The notes under the pieces: model-generated
What the model was told of the DNA's origin: nothing
Seen by the model: only the letters and a program-made list of their open reading frames with translations
Database searches by the model: none
Part shown: positions 57,341-64,000 of the stretch, in pieces
Layout: the number at the start of each line of letters is the position of its first letter
Position numbering within the stretch: position 1 is the stretch's first letter
Position numbers and translations under genes: made by a program
NCBI GenBank assembly: GCA_946405135.1
Contig: CAMJGD010000005.1
Span: forward strand, 99,726-163,725
Reading direction: 5' to 3'
Origin: an uncultured Clostridiaceae bacterium
GTDB lineage: Bacteria; Bacillota; Clostridia; Clostridiales; Clostridiaceae
DNA length: 64,000 nucleotides

Positions 57341-57876
57341 TATTCCACCTTCTTCCTTAGAAAAATAATACCATACAGAGCAGATAAAAGCACAACTATA
57401 ACAGGATGAACCTTAAAAAATAAAATTAGAACTATAGATGTAATAATTATTATAAGGTTTAGATAGTTTTTCTTTAATGATTTAGAAAGGCTTACTACTG
57501 CAACTAGTACAAGCATAGGAACAGCTGCAGAGATGCCTTTAAAAACTAGATCTACTATATTATTATTTCTAAATTGCATAAAAAAAGCAGCAATTATAAT
57601 AATTATGGTAAATGAAGGAAGGACTACTCCTAATAATGCCATAATAGCTCCTATTATGCCTCCTAATTTATAGCCTATAAAAGTGGAACAGTTGACAGCT
57701 AAGGCTCCAGGAAAGCTTTGAGATACTACAATTATGTCCATAAAGTCATCTTTTGATATCCATTTTTTCTTGGTAACTACTTCCGCTTCAATTAAGGGTA
57801 TCATAGCATAACCTCCTCCAAAAGTGAAGGCACCTATCTTAAAAAAAGACCAAAACATTTCAAAAAGTTTTTTCAT
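57340..57876 (-). CDS. Chromate transporter, half-size subunit 1
   Basis: The 178-residue first half of the split ChrA pair has FGGGYAMIPLIEAEVV near residue 20 and QSFPGALAVNCSTFIGYK near 55. Five to six membrane helices are expected. The strong ribosome site GAGGTGATGAC precedes the ATG. It is the first gene of the two-gene operon and diverges from yaaR; paired palindromic repeats lie in the promoter region between them. Confidence 0.9.
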   Translation of the reverse strand: MKKLFEMFWSFFKIGAFTFGGGYAMIPLIEAEVVTKKKWISKDDFMDIIVVSQSFPGALAVNCSTFIGYKLGGIIGAIMALLGVVLPSFTIIIIIAAFFMQFRNNNIVDLVFKGISAAVPMLVLVAVVSLSKSLKKNYLNLIIIITSIVLILFFKVHPVIVVLLSALYGIIFLRKKVE

Positions 57877-57928
57877 GTCATCACCTCTAATAAAATCTAT
57901 AACAAAAATATTATATCATTCTATGAGC

Positions 57929-57952
57929 AGTTAATCAAATCAGCTAGATTTC
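57929..57952. repeat. Operator-like palindromic repeat, copy 1
   Basis: AGTTAATCAAATCAGCTAGATTTC contains the near-palindrome CAAATC-AGCTA-GATTTC. It matches copy 2 at 21 of 24 bases and lies 53 bases upstream of the chromate transporter start. Confidence 0.65.
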
Positions 57953-57992
57953 GTGCAATTCATTAAATTTTTTACTGTTCATCCAAATGACT

Positions 57993-58016
57993 AGTTAATC
58001 AAATCAATTAGATTTG
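57993..58016. repeat. Operator-like palindromic repeat, copy 2
   Basis: AGTTAATCAAATCAATTAGATTTG, with the palindrome CAAATC-AATTA-GATTTG, begins 64 bases after copy 1. The pair looks like two sites for one dimeric regulator or a duplicated promoter segment. Confidence 0.65.
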
Positions 58017-58119
58017 TAGTATAATTTAAATAAAATATTTTATGAAAAAAATGTGAATTTAATTATTTTATATAAAATGGTATAATGATAAAAAGTAATA
58101 GAATTTTGGAGGGAAATAG

Positions 58120-58542
58120 ATGGAAATATCTAGGATAGGAAAGAGTACAACTCTACCTACAGATAGAAAAAAAGTAGAGATGAGAAAAGATTTTTCTCAA
58201 AGCTTTAATTTTGCAAGAGATAGAAAAAATGAAGAAGAACTTAAAGAACTTTTAGAAGATATAAAGAAAAAAGGGAATAGACTTGTAATAACTAAATGTT
58301 ATGCAGATGTTAAGATGTATAAAAATTTAATAAAAGAATACTTAGAATCAGTGCTTAAATATATGTACAGCGTAAAAAAAGATATAAGCTTTTGGCAAAC
58401 TCAGTACTTTATTACTGTAGAAACTATAGATGATAAATTAGAAGAACTTACAAACATGATTTTAAGTGAAGAGAAAGAAAATCTTGACATAGCTTCTACT
58501 ATAGATGAAATTCAAGGACTTATATTAGATATATATAGATAA
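58120..58542 (+). CDS. YaaR family protein (DUF327)
   Basis: The 140-residue helical protein matches the YaaR family: SFNFARDRKNEEELKELLED, then YKNLIKEYLESVLKYMY and LISFWQ-like KDISFWQTQYFITVETIDDKL, ending in ALILDIYR-like GLILDIYR. Function is unknown; the gene is common in Firmicutes. TGGAGGG precedes the ATG. Confidence 0.88.
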   Translation: MEISRIGKSTTLPTDRKKVEMRKDFSQSFNFARDRKNEEELKELLEDIKKKGNRLVITKCYADVKMYKNLIKEYLESVLKYMYSVKKDISFWQTQYFITVETIDDKLEELTNMILSEEKENLDIASTIDEIQGLILDIYR

Positions 58543-58544
58543 AA

Positions 58545-58590
58545 ATTCTGTGAAAATCCCAATGGTCAATTTTGTAGATTTTCACAGAAT
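58545..58590 (+). terminator. Hairpin after yaaR
   Basis: ATTCTGTGAAAATC / GATTTTCACAGAAT is a perfect 14-bp stem with an 18-base loop, directly after the stop codon. The T-run is poor (GTATC), so it may be a processing signal or a weak terminator. Confidence 0.6.
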
Positions 58591-58744
58591 GTATCATATC
58601 TATGATGGTTTAGATATATAGATATTCTCATAATACTATATCAAATAATAATTCATAGTTGAATCCTATCAATCATTTAAAGTAAACTCTATTTTAAAAT
58701 AAATTTGAGAAAATATTTACAGTTAAATCCTATCAAATATTAGC

Positions 58745-60655
58745 TTATATATCCATCCAAAGATTATAGCTGGCATCAGAAGGCATTCTCCAGTCGCCTC
58801 TAGGAGATAAGCTTATAGTACCTACCTTTGGACCATCAGGTAAAGCAGAACGTTTAAACTGTTGGGTAAAAAATCTTTTAATAAATTTATCAAGCCAAAG
58901 TTTTATGGTGTCTTTGCTGTAATCATGTTTAAAGGCATTTTCAGCTAAGAATAATATTTTTTCAGGAGTGGCACCATAGCGTATAAAATGATAAAGGAAA
59001 AAGTCATGCAGTTCATAAGGTCCCACTATATCTTCAGTTTTCTGTGTTATGTTTCCTTCTTTATCTTTAGGTAAAAGTTCAGGACTTACTGGAGTATTCA
59101 ATATATCTATTAGTATCTTGGATGTATGTTCATCTGCTTCATTATCAGCTACATATCTTACAAGATATCTTACTAGGGTTTTTGGCACAGAGCAGTTTAC
59201 TGAATACATTGACATATGGTCTCCATTATAGGTACACCAGCCTAAAGCTAATTCAGATAAATCTCCAGTACCTATTAGCAGTCCGGCTTCTTTATTTGCA
59301 ATATCCATTAATATCTGAGTTCTTTCTCTTGCCTGCACATTTTCATAAGTTACATCCTGCTTTTCTACAGCATGACCTATATCCTCAAAATGTTTAAGGC
59401 AGGCTTCAACTATATTTATTTCTCTTAATTCTGTATTTAGATTTCTACATAAATCTAAAGCATTATTATAGGTTCTGTCAGTGGTTCCAAATCCAGGCAT
59501 AGTTATGGTTAATATATTTTTTCGTGGTATATTTAACATATCGAAGGTCTTAACAGTGGCAAGAAGGGCTAAAGTTGAGTCTAATCCTCCAGATATACCA
59601 ATTACGGCTTTTTTAAGCCCTGTATGTTCCATTCTCTTTGCTAGTGCGGAAGATTGAATATTGAATATTTCTCTGCATCTTTCTGAACGTTCTATTTCAC
59701 TAGAAGGAACAAAGGGATGCTTATCTATAAATCTATCAAAATTACCATAGCTCATATCTGCATAGCTGAATTTTATTTCTTTCACTGCAAAATGTGTGTA
59801 TTTTGAATTATCTCTAAAAGTCACATTTTTTAATCTTTCATTATTAAGTCTATCTATATCTATTAGAGCTGTTATAACTTCATTATCTCTTTGAAATCTT
59901 TTGTTTTCAGCTAAAGTATTGCCATTTTCAGATACCATCATATGACCGCTAAATAGTAAATCTGTAGTGGATTCAAACACTCCGGAAGAAGCATATATAT
60001 AAGCGCTCATGCATCTTGCACTTTGAGATTCTATGAGACTTTTTCTATAGGTACATTTACTAACAAGCTCATTAGATGCGGATAAATTTGATATTATATT
60101 TGCTCCCATTAAAGTTAGATAAGAACTAGGGGGAATTGTTACCCATAGATCTTCACATATTTCAAAGCCAAATTTATTAATCCCATCTGAAAAGATTAAA
60201 TTTGTTCCAAAAGCTATATCCTTTTGAAAATATAAATCTATTGTTTTATCCTTAATATCTATACCTTCAGAGAACCATCTTTTCTCATAGAATTCAGAGT
60301 AATTTGGTATATAACTTTTAGGAACTATTCCTAAAATGGTACCCTCAAAAATTATGCAGGCACAATTGTAAAGACAATTTTCAAATACCAAAGGTGCTCC
60401 TACAGCAATAAGCATATCTTTATTTTTGCTATAGTCGCAAAGATCTTTTAATGCTTCAATGCTTCTATTTAGAAGCTGATTTTGGAGAAACAAATCTCCA
60501 CAGGTATAGGAGGTTACAGCTAGTTCAGGAAATACTATTAGTTTACAATGTTCATTAAAAGCATCATCAATACAGTGCTTTATATTTTTAACATTAAAAT
60601 TTATGTCAGAAACTTTAGTTATTGGACTAGCAGCACCAACTCGTATATAATTCAT
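58745..60655 (-). CDS. nadE: Glutamine-dependent NAD+ synthetase
   Basis: NadE makes NAD+ from deamido-NAD+. The 636-residue protein has an N-terminal carbon-nitrogen hydrolase (glutaminase) domain with VFPELAVTSY (Glu), the Lys in GIVPKSYIPNYSEFYEKRW and the nucleophile Cys in GFEICEDLWV near residue 173. The C-terminal synthetase part has the ATP pyrophosphatase loop GISGGLDST near 350 and GTGDLSELALGWCTYNGD near 460. It is a single gene with no apparent operon partner. Confidence 0.97.
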   Translation of the reverse strand: MNYIRVGAASPITKVSDINFNVKNIKHCIDDAFNEHCKLIVFPELAVTSYTCGDLFLQNQLLNRSIEALKDLCDYSKNKDMLIAVGAPLVFENCLYNCACIIFEGTILGIVPKSYIPNYSEFYEKRWFSEGIDIKDKTIDLYFQKDIAFGTNLIFSDGINKFGFEICEDLWVTIPPSSYLTLMGANIISNLSASNELVSKCTYRKSLIESQSARCMSAYIYASSGVFESTTDLLFSGHMMVSENGNTLAENKRFQRDNEVITALIDIDRLNNERLKNVTFRDNSKYTHFAVKEIKFSYADMSYGNFDRFIDKHPFVPSSEIERSERCREIFNIQSSALAKRMEHTGLKKAVIGISGGLDSTLALLATVKTFDMLNIPRKNILTITMPGFGTTDRTYNNALDLCRNLNTELREINIVEACLKHFEDIGHAVEKQDVTYENVQARERTQILMDIANKEAGLLIGTGDLSELALGWCTYNGDHMSMYSVNCSVPKTLVRYLVRYVADNEADEHTSKILIDILNTPVSPELLPKDKEGNITQKTEDIVGPYELHDFFLYHFIRYGATPEKILFLAENAFKHDYSKDTIKLWLDKFIKRFFTQQFKRSALPDGPKVGTISLSPRGDWRMPSDASYNLWMDI

Positions 60656-60949
60656 TTAAATCACCCCAACTTCATTATATAAATATTATTCTATAAATCT
60701 AAAAAATTATCACTTTCTACTACTTCTAAATCATAGAATGAAATTAAGAGAAAATCAATAAGATTTATAGGTAAACATAGATAAGAAATATAAAGCAGTA
60801 TAATTTAACTCTTTTTAGGATAATATTAAGCTTTATTTATGATAATATTGACTATATAATAAAATTGTAAATTAAATATTAATTTGTTAAATAAATTTTA
60901 TAGATACATAATAAAAATTATTATATAATTAAAGAAAGGGGGAGATTCT
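60656..60949. other. AT-rich region between nadE and the nfeD operon
   Basis: About 290 bases with divergent promoters for nadE and nfeD. Apart from the ribosome site AAAGGGGGAGA before nfeD I see no defined element. Confidence 0.4.
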
Positions 60950-61372
60950 ATGAATGAACTTATACTATGGATTGTTATAGGTGCTGTTACTTTAGTATTA
61001 GATATTATAACAAGCAGCCTTCTTTTTGTATGGTTTACTGTAGGTAGTGTAGGTGCAATTATTACATTTATACTTGGATATCCATTACTGAATCAAAGCA
61101 TTGTATTTTTAGTAATAAGTGGAATATTATTAATAGCAGCGTATCCAGTATTTAAAATCAAAATTAAGGGCAAAATAAAACCGGTTTTAAGAACAGAACA
61201 GACCTATATAGGAAGAGAAATAATTGTTAATGATGAAATTATAGACAAAGGATTAGTTAAAATTGATGGCATTTACTGGACAATTAGAAATGATGGTGAA
61301 GCTCTAAAGAAAGGAGATAGAGTGAAGGTCGTTAGTCTTGAAGGAAATAAGTTTATAGTAAAAAAGATTTAA
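60950..61372 (+). CDS. NfeD family membrane protein
   Basis: The 140-residue protein has two to three membrane helices in residues 1-70 and a C-terminal OB-fold (IGREIIVNDEIIDKGLVKID, GDRVKVVSLEGNKFIV). NfeD proteins pair with SPFH proteins in membrane microdomains. Here the SPFH gene follows after 21 bases. The short type without a protease domain is the usual partner. Confidence 0.93.
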   Translation: MNELILWIVIGAVTLVLDIITSSLLFVWFTVGSVGAIITFILGYPLLNQSIVFLVISGILLIAAYPVFKIKIKGKIKPVLRTEQTYIGREIIVNDEIIDKGLVKIDGIYWTIRNDGEALKKGDRVKVVSLEGNKFIVKKI

Positions 61373-61393
61373 TATTTTTAGGGGGTTGATTTT

Positions 61394-62332
61394 ATGGCTA
61401 AAATAATTTTACTTGTAATTCTTGTATTGATTCTAATTTCATTAATATCTTCTATTAAGGTAGTAAACACAGGATATGTTTATATACTAGAAAGGTTCGG
61501 ACAATTCTATAAGACTTTAGAGCCAGGCTGGCATTTAACTATTCCTTTTGCAGATTTTGTAAGAAGAAAGGTTTCTGTAAAGCAGCAGATACTAGATATA
61601 GAGCCTCAAAATGTTATAACAAAAGATAATGTTAAGATATCTATAGATAATGTAATATTCTACAAAGTTTTAAATGCAAGGGATGCTGTTTATAATATAG
61701 AAAACTATAAATCAGGTATTGTTTATTCTACCATAACCAATATGAGAAACATAGTAGGTAACATGACATTAGATGAAGTTTTATCAGGAAGAGATAAAAT
61801 AAATCAAGAACTTTTAGAAGTAGTAGACGAAATTACTGATGCTTATGGTATAAAGATTTTATCTGTTGAGATAAAAAATATCATACCACCTTCTGAAATC
61901 CAGCAAGCCATGGAAAAACAGATGAAAGCTGAAAGAGATAAGAGAGCACTTATACTTCAGGCAGAAGGTCAAAAACAAAGTGATATAGCAAGAGCAGAAG
62001 GTGAAAAGCAAGCTAAAATTCTTCAATCCGAAGCAGAAAAGGAAGCTAATATCAGAAGAGCAGAAGGTTTAAGAGAGTCACAATTACTAGAAGCAGAAGG
62101 TAAAGCTAAAGCTATAGAAACCATAGCAAAAGCAGAATCAGAAGCTATAGAAAAAGTAAATAGAGCAATAATAGATTCAGGAACTAATGAAACTGTAATA
62201 GCTCTAAAACAAGTAGAAGCTCTTAAAGAGATGGCTAAAGGACCTGCTAATAAACTTATACTTCCAACCGAAACTTTATCTTCCTTAGGAAGTGTAGCAG
62301 CTTTAGCAGAGGTTTTAAAGAATAATAAGTAA
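61394..62332 (+). CDS. SPFH/Band 7 domain protein (QmcA-like)
   Basis: The 312-residue protein has one N-terminal membrane helix and an SPFH domain: VNTGYVYILERFGQFYKTLE, LEPGWHLTIPF, and VEIKNIIPPSEIQQAMEKQM. A long coiled coil follows (residues 175-260, rich in AEGE/AEKEA). It is predicted to form large membrane rings with NfeD that affect membrane order. AGGGGG precedes the start. Confidence 0.95.
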   Translation: MAKIILLVILVLILISLISSIKVVNTGYVYILERFGQFYKTLEPGWHLTIPFADFVRRKVSVKQQILDIEPQNVITKDNVKISIDNVIFYKVLNARDAVYNIENYKSGIVYSTITNMRNIVGNMTLDEVLSGRDKINQELLEVVDEITDAYGIKILSVEIKNIIPPSEIQQAMEKQMKAERDKRALILQAEGQKQSDIARAEGEKQAKILQSEAEKEANIRRAEGLRESQLLEAEGKAKAIETIAKAESEAIEKVNRAIIDSGTNETVIALKQVEALKEMAKGPANKLILPTETLSSLGSVAALAEVLKNNK

Positions 62333-62427
62333 TGTTAAAAAGAATCTTTTGATTAAACTTAGAAGTAATACAAACTTTTAATATGAATTTAAAAAACAAA
62401 TTTTAAAAAGACCTTTTAAAAAACAAG

Positions 62428-62473
62428 TGGCTGCTGCATAATGCATTAAAATGCATTATACACAGCCATTTTT
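62428..62473 (+). terminator. Terminator of the nfeD-SPFH operon
   Basis: TGGCTG and TGCATAATGCATT pair with ATGCATTATA and CAGCCA (inner mismatches), followed by TTTTTG. Confidence 0.8.
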
Positions 62474-62596
62474 GTATAATTTAAGCTGAATCTAATAACT
62501 TTAGATATAATATATTATAATTAGGTAATAATTTATAAAAGAAGAAAATCAAAGATTATAGAGGGAGTAGAATTATAAAAAAAGGGGGAAAACTAT

Positions 62597-63310
62597 TTGG
62601 AATCTTTAAACTATATAAAAATTATAATCTTCATCCAAGTAATTTTGTTTTCAGTAGGAGCTATTATTGCTTATAATATTCCTCTAAATGGCAAATTAGA
62701 AAGAATGCTTCCTAAGTCTATAAAAGCAATGATAAGTTTCTCCATGCTTTCTTGTGCACTTGTTCTTTTTTTTAATGCTTCTGAAGATACTTACTTATAT
62801 TCTTTATTTGTATTTATAGGTATGCTTTTTTCTTCTATAGGTGATCTTATAATGTGTGGGATAATAAGTATGAAAAATAATTTAATAGGTGGAATGATAT
62901 TTTTTTCTATGGCTCACATAAACTATGCAACAGCCTATATAGGAACAATGCTAAAAAATGGTGTGGATATAAGAAAATTTTTCATAATAGCTATAGGGTT
63001 TTTTGCATCTATAATATTTTTGGGGTATAAGTTAGTGATAAAAGAGTACAAAAAAGAAAGAAACACGGAATTTTTTTCCATCATTTATGGTGCCATAATT
63101 ATTAATATGTTTCTATTCTCTCTATTTTTAGCTATTTCTGTAGGGAAAGCATGGTGGATTACTTTTATAGCAGCAATAATTTTCATGACATCTGATAGTA
63201 TAATAGCTATTACAGATATTGCCAAAAAACCTTTTGAAAGTTCTGGCTTATGGATATGGATAACTTATATATCTGCTCAAATGGGAATTATATGCAGTGC
63301 AGCATTTTGA
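62597..63310 (+). CDS. YhhN family membrane protein (lysoplasmalogenase-like)
   Basis: The 237-residue protein has about eight membrane helices. The YhhN marks are MLFSSIGDLIMCG near residue 78, FSMAHINYATAY near 112, FMTSDSIIAITDI near 200 and the final YISAQMGI. The family includes lysoplasmalogenase TMEM86. Clostridia make plasmalogens, so such an enzyme would make sense, but activity is inferred. The start is TTG 62597 after AAGGGGGAAAAC. Confidence 0.87.
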   Translation: MESLNYIKIIIFIQVILFSVGAIIAYNIPLNGKLERMLPKSIKAMISFSMLSCALVLFFNASEDTYLYSLFVFIGMLFSSIGDLIMCGIISMKNNLIGGMIFFSMAHINYATAYIGTMLKNGVDIRKFFIIAIGFFASIIFLGYKLVIKEYKKERNTEFFSIIYGAIIINMFLFSLFLAISVGKAWWITFIAAIIFMTSDSIIAITDIAKKPFESSGLWIWITYISAQMGIICSAAF

Positions 63311-63510
63311 AACAACGACATAGTAATAAAAATGTCAATTTGCTATTCTTCGTTTCAAAAATTTTAGAATAGCTATGGATATGCAGGCGTGTACAAGGCA
63401 TAAGCCTACAAATTGTTATATTTAAAAATTTTAATTTAATATATGAATAAGTTCTGATAATAATGGATAAAATTATAATAGCCTAAAGGCGCGTAGGGAT
63501 ATTATTTTGG
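63311..63510 (+). other. Intergenic region with hairpins after the YhhN gene
   Basis: TTTTGAAAC at 63305-63313 pairs with GTTTCAAAA at 63352-63360. GCTATTCT also pairs with AGAATAGC at 63342-63374. A TATAAT at 63474 with TTCTGA 16 bases upstream could be a promoter. Its transcript would run to the terminator at 63558, giving an RNA of about 75 bases. Not recognised. Confidence 0.35.
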
Positions 63511-63558
63511 GAGTGTTGCGAACTACTTTTTAAAGCCGTTTTGCAACACTCTTTTTTT
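63511..63558 (+). terminator. Intrinsic terminator of the YhhN transcript or a short RNA
   Basis: GAGTGTTGC / GCAACACTC is a 9-bp stem with a 23-base loop, followed by seven T. Confidence 0.85.
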
Positions 63559-63718
63559 ATTTCCATTTCTTAGTCTATTAATAATTAAAGAGATATTACA
63601 GAAATTTGAAATTTATTATACTCTATTTGAAATTATTGGTACCGTTTTTATCTTTAAAACCTGTAAATGGAGATGCAGTTGTATTTATCTGGGAAGTGAG
63701 TATACTAGTAGTATTACC

Positions 63719-63880
63719 AAAATACTATGATGCTGTCACACTAAAAAGTAGATGGAATATGGTATTCAAATTATACCTTTTGATAATTTATGCCTTTGTC
63801 ACAATAAAGAGTAAATTTAATGTTATCACTAGCTGCATGTCTTTCAATAATTTATATCCTGTCATAATAAAAAGTAGATA
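63719..63880. repeat. Dispersed repeat, copy 2 (homologous to 24412-24513)
   Basis: The first 95 bases align with the sequence at 24.41-24.51 kb. The copy contains CTGTCACACTAAAAAGTAGA, TTTGTCACAATAAAGAGTAA and CTGTCATAATAAAAAGTAGA, three variants of the same word, at 63734, 63796 and 63859. No transposase is nearby. An open frame across this region (63606-63929) looks spurious. Confidence 0.75.
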
Positions 63881-64000
63881 TTACTTAAATGTAAGTTTTT
63901 TGAAAAAGTTTAATCTTTATACTTACTAAAAATTTTTTTTATTTTAATTTAATAGTGATTAGAATACAATTTTTTTGTCAAGAATCTAATTATAAAAGTA

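Noticed and set aside
58657..58736. Two AGTTRAATCCTATCAA words 64 bases apart, like a CRISPR repeat and spacer
   Set aside because: Only about 16 bases are shared, there are only two copies and no cas genes lie near. Probably chance or a small duplication.
63606..63929. Plus-strand reading frame of 107 codons near the window end
   Set aside because: It runs across the dispersed repeat, has no ribosome site and shows no family pattern.

Overview
The window is AT-rich chromosomal DNA with A/T-ending codons, strong AGGAGG-type ribosome binding sites and compact intrinsic terminators. Its gene content fits a strictly anaerobic, fermentative, low-GC Firmicute, most likely Clostridium sensu stricto: PyrK/PyrD type 1B, pyruvate formate-lyase, rubredoxin, B12-dependent ribonucleotide reductase, T-box leaders, and FeoAB with its small Cys-rich partner. 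I do not assign a species. I saw no rRNA, tRNA or CRISPR array.

Layout. (1) 1-2700: the end of the pyrimidine operon (pyrF fragment, pyrK, pyrD, pyrE). (2) 2700-6350: the pfl operon, whose long AT-rich leader carries two Rex-like operators. (3) 6350-9290: an unknown gene, a 53-residue rubredoxin, an M48 membrane protease and a DEDDh exonuclease. (4) 9690-13470: a polyamine ABC transporter potA-potB-potC/D with the binding protein fused to the second permease. (5) 13690-24090: ldh, T-box-controlled asnA, birA, a PAS-GGDEF-HD-GYP protein, a PIN-PhoH ATPase, a NAGPA-domain protein with an unknown membrane-anchored partner, an M50 protease and trmB. (6) 24090-27390: a decayed accessory patch with short repeats, a frameshifted CPBP protease, one intact YcxB-like gene and two broken small genes. 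(7) 27390-35760: DUF3892, DUF2156, Ppx/GppA, an L-cysteine desulfidase-like gene, degV, T-box-controlled argS and a CBS-pair protein. (8) 35790-38110: a Fur-box-controlled feoA-feoB-small Cys-rich protein operon. (9) 38336-49700: HAD and RNase H-like genes, gltX, a ComEC-like lipoprotein, plsC, a PEPCK/HPr-kinase-like P-loop protein, several small membrane proteins, a PrcB-type lipoprotein, Lrp, a candidate sRNA and a PHP hydrolase. (10) 49940-58550: nrdJ with tandem NrdR boxes, a gamma carbonic anhydrase, a P-type ATPase behind a yybP-ykoY (Mn2+) riboswitch, a split chromate transporter and yaaR. (11) 58740-64000: nadE, nfeD plus an SPFH protein, a YhhN protein, and a second copy of the repeat seen in region 6.

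How it fits together. Several switches can be read directly: Rex (redox) on pyruvate formate-lyase, Fur (iron) on feo, NrdR (dNTP) on nrdJ, Mn2+ RNA on the cation ATPase, and T-boxes on asnA and argS. The least explained items are a perfect 10-bp hairpin lying exactly between the Shine-Dalgarno and start codon of degV, a promoter-plus-terminator module with a C-rich loop near 48.1 kb, a PEPCK/HPr-kinase-like protein, paired palindromic direct repeats between the chromate transporter and yaaR, and the dispersed repeat family present at both 24.4 kb and 63.8 kb.
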